From Adineta vaga (Eukaryota > Rotifera): 64,000 nucleotides of DNA. The notes beneath the pieces are model-generated. The model was not told the DNA's origin. It did no database searches and saw only the letters and a program-made list of their open reading frames with translations. Each line of letters starts with the position of its first letter. The first letter of the stretch is position 1. Made by a program: the position numbers and the translations under genes. The DNA lies in the NCBI GenBank assembly GCA_021613535.1, contig CP075494.1, positions 6,448,001 through 6,512,000 on the forward strand, written 5' to 3'. Shown piece after piece: positions 22,376 through 34,280 of this stretch.

Positions 22376-25300
22376 ATGGTAGACTTTTGTCGACCATCAT
22401 CTTTGCCGGGCAATAATACAATAGGCTCTGGTAATTCGCCAACTTCGAATACAAATACTAATCCAAATTTAAACAAAGACGGAAATTCGAAATATTTCCC
22501 ATCTGTATTTGTAAGTATAAATTCAAAATCTAAGAACATTTTTTTATTGAAGGTCAACATTTGGCATGTGATCGAAAAGAAGAATATTGAAAAGGATTCA
22601 AATGTAATTCAGTCTTTTTCAGATATGTCCTCAGATTTTCGAATGAAGTTCTATCGGAACAAAATAAATAAATTTACATGTTTTACTTATATATTTTCTG
22701 TTCTACTCATTCATTGTTTTAGCTTCCTTACTCGCATCTCATTGATCCTGGTAGACAAGAATCTGTCACAGCAGCAGTAGTAGCAGCAACGGCTGCTGCA
22801 GCGGCCGCATCATCAGCAATGGAACAAACACGTCTTGAAGAAGAAAAACTACGTGTTCACGCAAAAGATAAGAAAGATCAAAGTAACTCACGATTTGTTT
22901 TCCTTATCTTGAAAAACTCTTTTTCAATCTTTGATTATTGTAGGTGCTAATGCCTCGGCTGAAGTTAAAACTCATTTGAAAAGTTTTCTTCATCGAAAAC
23001 TACAAAAAGAAGGCAAATTAGAGTAAGATAGAAAACAAAAGAATGTTTATAAATGAAAGTTTTTTTTTTATAGAAATCAAGATTCAATGGAAATGCTTCG
23101 ACGATTTCAATCAGAACCGGTATTAACTAATCCACGTCTTGAATCGGGAAATTTTAAAATCAAATCAGACTTACGTCAAAGTATTCTCTATCGCCATAAG
23201 CAAGTTACTCCGATGTCAGATAAACGTCATCCGATCCGTTCAACAAATCCAGCTCAAATACAGCAACCAGCTGGTAAACAAAAGTTCTCTTTTACATTCA
23301 TTGAAAATATCTGTTTTCTTTCAAAATGTTTAGTACCAACTGTTCCGTTAATATCATTTACTTCCCAATCAGCTCAAATACCTCTGCCTGAACATTTATG
23401 GTTGGCGTTTCCACGTGCACTCTATGGTTGTTATTCAACTGGTAATCTAGGTGAAAATGCCCAATTAAATTCCTTAACAGCAGCAACAACAACAACGACA
23501 CATGAAAATCATCAACATACAAATATTCTTGGTCCAAAACATTTCATTGTTGAAGAAGAAAATGAAGCATTATTAGCGAAAGAATTACAAGAAGCAAAAA
23601 TTCAAAGTACACATAATAGTCTAAGTTCAATGCATAGTAGTCAACCACATCTATTAAATTTTGAAACAAATGACTTTTGTCATCGAAATCCAAATGTAAG
23701 AAGGACAATTTTTATGTTATTTATTCATAAAATGAAAACTTTTTGCTTTAGTTATTACTCGATCGGTTAGCATTACATTCCAAATCATTATCTTCTTTAT
23801 CAGCAATATCATCATCAACAACTGAAAAGAAATTACAGAAAAGCCTTTCTGGTAGTATACAATTACGTTTTACTACTGGTAAATATCATTTTTGTTTGTT
23901 ATTTTTAATGATCTGTTATTTCAGGTATTGCCTACGATGATGATACATTAAAACATGAATGTTATTGTAAACGTACAGATATTCATTTAGAAAATCCTCG
24001 TCGTTTATTAGTTATTTATGATCAATTAAAAAAATCAAATTTATTAGATGATTGCGAAATTATTCGTGGTTATTGTGCAACCATTGATATGTTAACTGAT
24101 TGTCATGAGTAAGTACTTTTTCCACTATTTCTAACAAGTTCAACTAGATGAGAGAAAAAGAAGTATGTTGATTTAATTGCGTACAATATTTACATGTGTA
24201 GAATTGAACTTAGAAACATACAGAATAAAGAATGAGTACTATAGAAAGCTTTTAGCAAAAAAACATTTTTTTTATGAATAATAAAGTATGAAGAAAAATA
24301 ACAGTTAGATGTTTGCACTCTTAAGATATAATATCAAAGTTCACCTTTTCTGATAAAGATGTTTTGTTTTTTAAAGATTAACAATCATAATATCAGAAAT
24401 GGGAACACTAGTTTGACGTCGTTGTGCCTCAATCTTTAATGATGTTTATCATGTACCGAAAAAGCTATAGAGTTCTTACGTATCATGGTCAATACTCTAT
24501 GAATTAACAGTAGACAGATTTATTATAGTTTCCTATGCTAGAGTACATACCGGATAGTGCGTATTCACCCCTTGAAATTATATTCAACCAATCTGTAAAA
24601 TTTCTGGAAACCTTTTGTACTTTTATTGCTTTAAGTTGATTAAGTACACAATTATATTCTTTGAATTTATTTTAGTCCTGGACATGTTTATTTATTTGGT
24701 TGCGATCAACGACAACGTAGTCAACAATCAACTGCTATTTTAACTGAACGTTTAAATTCTATTGTTCGATTGCCTTGTAATGGTTTTGGTATCCATGATG
24801 ATACAGATACGATATGGAACGATGATTATACAGCACGAGCATGTCGACTAGCTGTTGGAAATACAATTGAATTAGCAAAATATGTTATCGATGGAAAATT
24901 AAAAAATGGTTTTGCACTTGTTCGACCACCCGGTCATCATGCAACACAAAAACCATTAGGTTTTTGTTACTTTAATACAGTTGCACTTACAGCAAAATAT
25001 TTGAAGAAGCATCGAAATCTCGAACGAATTGCAATTGTTGATTGGGATATTCATCATGGTAATGGTACTCAAGATTTAACCTATGATGATCCCAATATTC
25101 TTTATATATCATTGCATCGGTATGATAATGGAACATATTTTCCGGGTGGTGGTCGAATAAATGAAGTAAGTGAAAACTAATTGATAAGGAAAATCATTGA
25201 CAATGTTTCATTTTTTTTCATAGTGTGGATGTGATGATGGTTTGGGTAAAAATGTCAATATTGCCTTTTCTGGTGAACCTCAATCAGTCATGACTGATGT

Positions 25301-25963
25301 AGAATATTTAGCAGCATTTCGGTATGGCAATTTTTATTATGTTTATATTCTCATATGTAATTATTTTCTTTTTCAGAAGTGTTGTTATGCCAATATTAAA
25401 ACAATTTCAACCGGAAATTATTCTTGTTTCATGTGGTTTTGATGCATGTATGGGACATCCACATCCACTCGGTGGTTATGAATTAACACCAACATGTAAA
25501 GAAGAAAAAAAACAAAGAAAAGATTTTCTCTTTAATTGATAATTTCTTTAGGTTTTGCCTATATGACAAAAGAATTGATGAATTTATCTAATGGAAAAGT
25601 TGTACTAGTTCTAGAAGGTGGCTATGAATTAAATGCATTAGCAGAATGTGGAAAATTGTGTATTGAAGCATTACTTAATCGACCGGTAAAGATAAATCAC
25701 CCTTGATTTTTTTTTGCAAGATTATCTTAAATTTTCTTTTCATTCAATAGATACCAACATTTAGTAACGAAACTCTTGAAAGTAAACCAAATTCATATGC
25801 TGTACGTAGTTTAAAACAAGTCATTCAAGTTCAACGTATGTTATTGAATACTACTGCATGTTTTAAACTAACTATTATTTTTGTTTCAGGTGAATTCTGG
25901 CCGTTAATTGATCAATATAAACATTTAATATCCATATCACATACCAAGGCTATGGAGTCATGA
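22376..25963 (+). CDS. HDAC4: Class IIa histone deacetylase (HDAC4/5/7/9 type)
   Basis: Thirteen exons join in frame to 748 aa: 22376-22510, 22723-22882, 22944-23022, 23074-23273, 23334-23695, 23752-23878, 23925-24108, 24676-25165, 25224-25321, 25377-25495, 25552-25685, 25751-25835, 25890-25963. The N-terminal half has a helix with [16 protein letters not shown], matching the MEF2-binding region, and RRFQSEP, matching a 14-3-3 phosphosite. The catalytic half has [15 protein letters not shown] (structural zinc), [18 protein letters not shown] and [15 protein letters not shown]. The loop [10 protein letters not shown] has tyrosine (codon 25623-25625) where vertebrate class IIa enzymes have histidine. 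Expected role: signal-controlled co-repressor shuttling between nucleus and cytoplasm. An exon further upstream is possible. Confidence 0.93.
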
Positions 25964-27497
25964 TTTAATATAATTTCATCGTTAAAGCATACTACGCAAC
26001 AAAGCTTTTTCTTGTCTTGACGTTTTTGCTCCTAACGATGACTTTTATGTCCAAAGAAATCTATTTCCTAATTAATGTACTTTGTCGATTATCTCATGGT
26101 GTTTTTTTTACCGGTGATCCGTAAGACTCAGTTGTTTTTGTGTTTTGCACACATACACACACACACACTTATATATATATATCTATATATACATGTATGT
26201 ATTAAGGCTTATTTCATTTAAATAACTGCTAAGCAGTTAGTTTAATATTATTTGCCTTCTAACCATAGCCATAACAAATAATAACTCCCTTTATGTAGCC
26301 AGATTACGTTGTACTTCCTTTTATCTTCTTCATTGTGTTTTTCTTCTTTCAATGTTTATCTCTGTTTGTTTTATTTTAAGCTGATATTTTTCTTTCTCTC
26401 TCTCTCTCTTGCTGAAAATATATACATACATATTTTTCTTTCTTTCTTGTGTTTTGGAGTTTCTCAGTATCGCTCAACTTGTTTCGTATCCGATGTAATT
26501 GTGTTTCTTTTGTTTTTGCATGTGTACATGCTTTATCACAATTGCAATTTTATCTATGAAATATAGATGAGTTAAGCAAATATGAAACTATTCTTCGATA
26601 TCTTACATAATTTTTTTCTCTTGTTTGAACGAGGGTATGATTTAATATAACAGATTGATATACAATTTCCAAATTCATATTAAAAAGAACAAGGACGAAT
26701 AGAGAGAATAACTACGAATTTGAATACTCTATGCACTCTAAGATGATCGTAGATGAAAAAGAAAAAAATTTGGTTTTCTCATTTTGTATATTTATCAAAT
26801 TCATAATGAAAATTGTTGTTTTTGATGTATCTATTGATATTATTGGTAATGAGAGATGTAATATAATATTGATAAAAATATGAAAATATGATGCGTATTA
26901 TGTTTATTGAATTATTTAGAGGGAAAGTACTTGTTTATGAAAAGGAATTCATGTTTTGTAGATGCGTAAATTTCCAGTACATTGAAATCTATTTAGATTT
27001 TTTTGTAATTTTATATTAATTAATTTTTAATATAAATATCTTCTTTTTCCTGACTGGAAAACAAGTTATACATCACTGTCTAGATCACTAATATAGTAAT
27101 GTCATGTTGGAATCTTTATCTGTTCAGAACAGTAATTCATTATGTCTTATAATATTTTATTCGAACACATCAATCATCTTCTTTTGACATTGTTATTCAA
27201 CAGATAGTTTTTTGATCTCTACATTTTACCAATCTAGTCCTATTATTTGACTTGAATTAGTTTTTCTTCTAGATGTTTCCATTAATTCTAAACGAACAGA
27301 TGTCTTATAAAATCAAGTGAAAATAATCGATACAAATAACATCTATTTGCATAAAAGAAATCGTTTAAGTATTGTTTATTTATCTGTAAAGAGGAAAAAA
27401 AGACCATTAAATGTTATGTTATAATAGAACTATATGATGTTTTATTGATCATGAAGATACGAATCTTCTTTTTTTGTTTTCTATTGAGAAAATTATT
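25964..27497. other. HDAC 3' UTR and convergent intergenic region
   Basis: 1.5 kb without a supported gene. It holds a CA run followed by TA repeats (about 26149-26200) and a CT run near 26396-26410. The frame 26309-26566 is Phe/Leu/Ser-rich low complexity and is not credible as a gene. Confidence 0.5.
26149..26200. repeat. (CA)n/(TA)n compound microsatellite
   Basis: CA units pass into TA units, within the 3' flank of the HDAC gene. Confidence 0.8.
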
Positions 27498-28049
27498 TTA
27501 TGGCTTTTTAACAATGGATGGAGTGTTACTATATATTTGTGATAGTCGCTTTTGTCGAATTTCCATTTGAGTTTCAATATTGAGACTTGAGCGATGAATT
27601 GGAGCATTTGGATTACGTATCGATGAATTTCGACGTACTACTTTCGATCCTGTCGAAGGTAGAAGTGGCGATTTTTTAACTAAAAGAAATCGATTTATAA
27701 ATGAAATGAAAATGTCTTTACAAAATATATACTTTGATCTGTTTTATTCTCATCATCGTCATCTGTTCGCCACATTTTATAACAAATACGTATTAATTTA
27801 ATAAATATAACAAGTAAAAATAAAGCGACAGCAACGACACCAATACCAATTAAAATATTACTAATAGATGAATCTTCATTTGGTCCTAGAAAAGAATTAT
27901 TACGAAGAATTGTTATGTATCAATAAGATTATACTTTTCATAAAAGTTTTCGTTTGAGAACCATTTCTAGTTAGATTTGTAATTTCAGTAATATTTAATG
28001 AAACAATAACATCAGATATTTCATCAGAATCATTGTCTGATAAACTCAT
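27498..28049 (-). CDS. Unrecognised single-pass membrane protein
   Basis: Three exons, 28049-27935, 27885-27733 and 27679-27498, close in frame to 149 aa from ATG 28049. The N-terminal part is acidic (SLSDNDSDEISDVIVSLNIT). One membrane segment follows (ISNILIGIGVVAVALFLLVI), then a basic tail beginning KLIRICYKMWR and containing VKKSP-like and RRNSSIRNPN segments, ending SIVKKP. Basic residues after the helix suggest the tail is cytosolic. I do not recognise a family. Upstream exon-like segments (28693-28623 and 28541-28354) may belong to it, but I could not join them in frame, so the true start may lie further right. Confidence 0.5.
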
Positions 28050-28353
28050 TTTGATTTTAAATCTTTTTAAAACATACAAACGTAGTTTTTTTATCGTTTA
28101 ATTTTTGACAAGTTTGTCATTAACTATTCTTCTTTCGACAATAACAACACTATCGCCATAATAGTTGTTTTTTATCGCTTCTACCCTTATTTATAAGCAA
28201 CAGAGAAGTAACACAAAACACGACCTTCGACGTCATCGTACTCGGTATTAGTCATCTCATGCAACAAAATAACAATAAACCAAAAAAAAAAGAAAAACGA
28301 TAGCCTTGACTACGATCTTTATGACAAAGTATACTTATGTAATATTGACTTAC

Positions 28354-28693
28354 CGTATGGTAGATATTCCGATAAGTGCGAATGATCTTTCAACGATTGT
28401 TTTTGCTGTTGATTTACAGTAGGTTCAATATCAATGATTAAATATGTTTGCCGTAGTTTATATCTGATTGATGTATTATAAATAAGAGCTTTTGAAGAGC
28501 AATGATGTTGACGTTCTGGTTCGATCATTATTAAAAGATCACTGGAAAAAAAATACTAAACACATTATTATATAGTAAATCGATAATGTCAATAATAGAT
28601 ACACAAATCAGTTTTTTCTCACCTGTGGACAAATGAAAAGTGCAATGGTGATGATGAATATATAATTGTGTAAGTGTAAATAATAGTAGAGAC
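28354..28693 (-). other. Two exon-like coding segments of unknown gene
   Basis: Segments 28693-28623 and 28541-28354 are flanked by good splice sites (acceptors TTATAG and TTTTTCCAG, donors GTGAGA and GTAAGT) and join in frame to read TYTIIYSSSPLHFSFVHS/DLLIMIEPERQHHC and later SIRYKLRQTYLIIDIEP, a beta-strand-like, possibly extracellular sequence. Joined to the next acceptor at about 28071 they would stop after a few residues (DLKSK). They may be 5' exons of the membrane protein at 27498-28049, through an exon I missed, or the end of a separate gene. Confidence 0.3.
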
Positions 28694-29509
28694 CTATAAT
28701 TGCTTGACTTTTTGAGTAAAAGAATACGATTAATTTGAAGATACATAAATATAATCGGAAAAACAGGTGTGTCGAAAGAATTTTAGAGGGTTCTGTAGGG
28801 ACAAGTGGTGAATAAGGTATTTAAATTTAACGAGGAAGAATATAAAGCAACTTTCTTGAACATTTTAATCTGTTGCTATTAAAATTAAATACGAATTATG
28901 AAATTATTTAACTATTACATAAAGTGATGTAGAAATCTAACATTTTTATGCACTTACTCAGGATAACTGACGCTTTCTATATTACTTATAGAATATTTTG
29001 CAAATATACTCGATGCTGACTTTTAAGAAAAAAGACTTCATGAAATTTACTTGCCAGGTGGACGACATATGTACATAATTCTTTCAAGAGAGTAGTAAAT
29101 TAATTCCAATCCTTGTACAGATTTCTTTTCTTCAATCTTTTACGAAAGAAAACCACTTGATACATAATGAAGTGTATGATTTTTCGCATGATTAACATGT
29201 TTTAGGCCTCGTTTATTACACTTGAATAAATATATTTGATCAGAATTTTTTGAAACCGTAAACAACAATGAGTTGTTGGTAATTGATTACTTCAAATTTT
29301 TACTCGGATAGGATAGAATTTCGATACAATTCAAACAAGTTCTAATTGATTTTAATGAAAAATAAATGTTGATAAATATTGAACGTGAAAGAAAAAGATC
29401 AATATCAAGAAATATTTTGTTCGAGCCAGTGTATAGAAAGTATGTTTTTTAGTGAATAGGAAAAATAAATGTTGATATTACTGAGACAGAAATTGAAGAA
29501 TAAAATATC
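28694..29509. other. Intergenic region upstream of the mucin-like gene
   Basis: 816 bp, AT-rich, between divergent transcription units. Nothing coding can be supported. Confidence 0.4.
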
Positions 29510-31077
29510 ATGTTTACTACCAACAACAACAAAATATTAAATATCTCAAATCAAAAGATTTTACTGTTCAATCATATTCACCATTCAGTTTCTGCATACA
29601 TTATTATCATCATGCTTTTATCACAACGTAAATTAGCTATTATTTTTGGTATTGTAGCTTTCCTAACAGTAATACTAATAATCATATTAATCCCAATTTA
29701 TATGAGAGGTAATCGCAACACTACATCAACTGTAGCAACAATATTTATAAATACAAGTGCTACTATCAGTGAATCTAATCTGGCCACCACTGAAAGAGCT
29801 ACAACCATAGTCAATACTTCTTTCCATTCCAATCAATCAATAATTACAACGAAAACAACACCAGTTACTACTACTTCTACAACTGATTCAGTTCATCCAA
29901 ATACAAATCAAAGGATAACTATGGATGAAAGAAAAACAACTCTGATCTCGACTCAAAAACTAGTGACTACTGCTCGACAAATGTTTCCGAATGGAACAAT
30001 GGCAACAAATACCACAATATCAGATGAAAAGACAACATCTGATTTACCAGAAGAAATCGAAATAACAACGAATATAGTGTCTAACCATAAAACTACATCC
30101 ATTTATGAGAAGACGTCTTCAAACAATATAACAGCAATGACTATACCAATAACAGATCAAACATTGATCGTTGTTTCTACAAATGTATTTTTCGACGAAA
30201 CATCGACAGCAACTAGTATAGAATCAAGTCAAGAAGCTACCACTACTAACCCAAAAATATTATCAAATAAAACAGATGTAACAGTTAACACAATCTTGAT
30301 TCAGAACAATGAAACTACTACCATGTTAGAAGTTCTTCCAAAGAATATAACATCAACAACAGTCAGCACAATTTCACATCAAAAGAATGAAATCACTACG
30401 AAGCAAGAGATTCTTCCGAAGGAAACAACAACTACAGCAATTAGCAAAAACACGATCCAGGAAACTTCAGTTGATACTTCAAAAGTATATTTCGGGACAA
30501 TGGAAATAACGCCAATCAGCACAATAATGATGATGATGAAATCTACGATCTTGACAAATTCTAATGCAACAAAAATTGCAGCAACTATATCGCATTCAAG
30601 TACTATCGTCGATACAATAAATTCTTCCCAAAGTATATCAGATAATCTGTAAGTGTTGTAAAAGCATTCATCTTCTATTTTTTAGTGCCTACAACGCATA
30701 TCATGCCAACTGAATTAACAAAACAGAAAATTGCTACAAATAATGTGTCATATTCCACGCAACACAGTTTAATATCAATAACGTCAAGTATGTGATAATT
30801 TTGAGTCGAATCTATTACTATACAGAGCACCCCTACCCTCAAGATGTTATCTTGACAACCAGACTAAACATTACATGATCAAGTAGAAAAAGAACGAACT
30901 AAGAATCACATATAAAAGTCTTCCACAACAGAAGAGTTTGTAATCATACATTTATTCATCATAATCTCTACTGGATGATATTAAATTTCTTTTCTTTATT
31001 TTAAAAAAGGTTCCACATCAACTTCTACATTACAAACACATTTAACTACCAATAACACAAATTCCACATCATTATAA
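29510..31077 (+). CDS. Mucin-like Thr/Ser-rich type II membrane protein
   Basis: Exons 29510-30632, 30686-30787 and 31010-31077 close in frame to 430 aa. A second start at 29612 (MLLSQRKLAI) leaves a short basic N-terminus directly before the membrane helix (IIFGIVAFLTVILIIILIPI) and is the likelier one. The remaining 370 residues are rich in Thr, Ser, Asn and Ile with no cysteine pattern, including short diverged repeats such as NNETTTMLEVLPKNITSTTV and EITTKQEILPKETTTTA. This predicts a heavily O-glycosylated extracellular stalk with several NxT sites. The helix without a preceding signal peptide and followed by the stalk suggests type II topology. No family is recognised. The donor used at 30633 (GTATAT) keeps the frame; a stronger-looking donor at 30650 would end the protein soon after. 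Confidence 0.6.
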
Positions 31078-34000
31078 AGAATACATTTATTCTATCTCTT
31101 TTCGTTTCATAAGTAAGATAACCGATGAATATGATCAATAAATAATGTATAATGGCTAATGCTTCATAAAATGCGATCGTCCATTAACGCTTTCTATCAA
31201 CAAAATAGATAACGACATATTAAATCAGTCTTTTTTCATTCAATGATCCATTTTTATAAATCATTTATGATTCTATGTATTCATGAATATAATGGCTATC
31301 TATTTCCTTTAATATTCTTGTTGAGCAGATGTTGTCGCGAACTTGTTCATTCTTCGTTCTCACATCGCAATTCCGGAAGAAAATATGTATATATATATAT
31401 ATATTGGATGACCTTTCTCTGAAAAAAATGGGAAAGAAATTTGAGTATCAATGCGTATTATATCTAAATTGATGATGGGTGTCTGGATGAAATGAACAAT
31501 AGTTCTTTCTTTTTTCAAATAACGATAGTTAATCGATAGAAGCTTTTGAAAGTAGAGCAATATGAATGAATGAATTGTTGTTGATCTTTTTTCCTAGAAT
31601 CACAATAGTTGTGTATATGTATTCAATTGTTCGAAGAAATAGACAGGAAACTGTACAAATTCCCTGTAAGTAGATGAACACAATTTGTCTCCGCCCCCCA
31701 ACTGTGCGATTAAGTACATTGACACACAAAAAAAGAGCCTTGATGCTTTTTGATTGATCGAGTTAGTTAATTGGACAAGCTAATGCAAACGTCTACTCGT
31801 TAATGTTCAAAAGGAAGAATCACACACACACACACTCACATGAAAGGGTCAAACGGAAGAGAACGAACGCTCGTAAATTTCAAAGACAAACATATGAGTT
31901 AGTTGTTCATTGGGAAAAGAGTGCAAAGCATTGTACAGATGTGTAATGACGACTGTTCGTTATTTTAATGATTGTAACTTTCTCTTTCTTTTCTTTTTCT
32001 CACTCGTCTCATTGCCTTCGGATATAGAATGAATGTGACCACAGCATTCATTTTCTAACTCAAATTGAGAATAGAATGAAAAAGAAAAAAAAAAGGTATC
32101 CACTTGAGACTTCGACAATAGAGTCTATTTCTGTACCTAGAAGCATAGTGAGAGAACTAATCAAGCAATGCTCTAGATCTAATCCATTCCTGATCACATG
32201 CATGAATGACGAATATGATATAGAATAATCCCTTCATTCTTTCTCGCTGTGTCGTCTGTGATTGCTTTATTTCTTTTAATTGCAAATAGTAACTGAATTC
32301 CATTGTGTCAAGAAAATTTCCAATATGTAGTGGTAAGATAGATATGTCTGTATATGATGAGAAAAGGTCGTGACTTGATTGTTTTTCCTTGAATTGATAT
32401 GTATGATTGTCTGTGTCCTACATATTAAGATCTAATTGCATGCGACGATGTGCTTTGTTCATCAAGCGTGCTATGTATGTGTGTACTTGTTCATTCATTG
32501 TATATGTCTATTGACCATACAAACTCGTTTTTATTTTTAATCAACCAACTGAGTATCGTCATCAGAGTGGTACTCTTAACAATGAATAACGGTGAGAACG
32601 ATCACTCGAATTACCTACTTGAGTAGTCTACATTTGTTGAAAGTTTTAATAATACTCGATATTTGTATAGTCTATATAGTTGAAGTAACAGCTGACTATA
32701 TTATTCCGCTCAATTCATCAGTCTAAATGCAGAAGATATTGGTAAAAATCATTACGTCAGTGTCATCTGCTGTTTTGCAATTGTTTAACGATAAGGAGAA
32801 GAGAAACAAGAATTCATCTTTCATTTGGCATTCGTTAGTATTCAGGTGCAGTGAACATCTGTGCGAATCTTTAGAAGAAAAAAAAGATAATATATTATTA
32901 CATCATTGTATATACGTTTTCTTTTTTTTTCTCCATTAGAATTCACAATTGAATGTGACACAAAACTAAGTATAATTTGCTTTTAATATCTTAAATAGAA
33001 CTAAGAAACTTTTCTGATGAATAAAATGACATTTTCCGTTTCTTTTCTCTTCATAGTTGGTCCGCCTTTCTCTTTCATTGATAAAATTCAATTTAGTTTG
33101 TTAAACATATGCATGTGCTGGTTATCATGGGAAAGCTACGAGCTGCTATTCTTTCCTAATAAAAGGTTATTCTCATAGTCATTATTAGTGCTTCTTGTTC
33201 GACATGTTCATATGCCACAAGTCATTCTCTTCCGGTTAGTTCTGATCGTAGCTGTTATTATCCTCCCACTGTGCATCTTAGTCATCGTTTGAATGATGAT
33301 TATCGACGACTAATTGTATATAGATGTGAACAGAGAAAAAGAAAAACAGCAGAGAGAGAGAGAGAGAAAGAGAAAGAAGAAAAAATAAGCACAACCAGAG
33401 CGGCTGTTCATCGACTAATGCGAGCACAACCATCACTAACCGTGTCGGGTATTGTTCACACGTAGAGTAAAGATTTTCTTCTTAGTATTCATCGCTGTCA
33501 TCATCGTGTCTATCTAATTATAAAGTTGAGCACATCATCCGAACAATACCTATCGTGAAAAGGTTTGTTTATCGATTTTGAATTATAGATTGCATCTCAT
33601 TAATCAAGCATAATAAATACGTTTGTCTTTCTTGATCAAATGTCATCGTCAATGATGTATACTCACCGTCTTCATATTTGATCGGTTTAACAGTATGACA
33701 AGATTGAAGTGATAATCATTTTTTTTTGATTTTATGTAAATATTTTTCATTTGATCTACATAGAACTGAGACTCGTTATTGAAACGGACGTGACTTTTAC
33801 TTGACAAGCGTTCAAGCATTAATAATAACAGCATATTAGTTCAATCGTAAAACATTAGGCCCTTGTACATTTAAGCAATAGACACTTACTATTATTACCC
33901 TATTTGATAAATATATACTTGCGCACAAAGATTTGTTCTCGTTTCATGTTTTCTAATTAAAAAATCGTTGTTTTATCGCAGAATATTGAGTAGTCTTTCT

Positions 34001-34280
34001 TTTGATCTCGTCTGTTGAGAGAGAGAGAGAGAGAGAAAAATGAAGCGACTTAACCCTCAAGCAATTGAGTATGTGCGTATGTGTTGCGCAGTCGTGTCAT
34101 GTTATCACATTAAGATATTATGCAAGTACATCATCATCATCATTATCATCATCTTCTCCTCACTAGGATGAATGTTGAAATAGGAGATAGATTCCTTCAT
34201 TTTGTTATGTTTATTACTCAGTCAGAATTACTTATCAGCTCTTTATTATATTTTCAGATATATGAGTATTGATTAGAAAT
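31078..34280. promoter_or_regulatory. 3.2-kb gene-free region upstream of the DDR gene
   Basis: The largest stretch without a supported gene. It contains a TA run (about 31385-31404), a CA run (about 31823-31838) and GA runs at 33351-33372 and 34017-34035. TTATATTTTCAG at about 34246-34257 is an acceptor-like site 23 nt before the receptor start. Short frames (31360-31560, 32727-32939, 33271-33465) show no protein pattern. Distant enhancers or an untranslated first exon of the receptor gene could lie here; that is inference. Confidence 0.45.
34017..34035. repeat. (GA)n microsatellite
   Basis: A pure GA run of about nine units followed by A, 245 bp upstream of the receptor kinase start. Confidence 0.85.

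Noticed and set aside
26309-26566. 85-aa Phe/Leu-rich frame after the HDAC gene
   Set aside because: Low-complexity CT/TA DNA of the 3' flank gives hydrophobic residues by composition alone.
33271-33465. 64-aa frame with Arg/Glu-rich segment
   Set aside because: The charged part is a GA microsatellite read as Arg-Glu; isolated, short and without neighbours to join.
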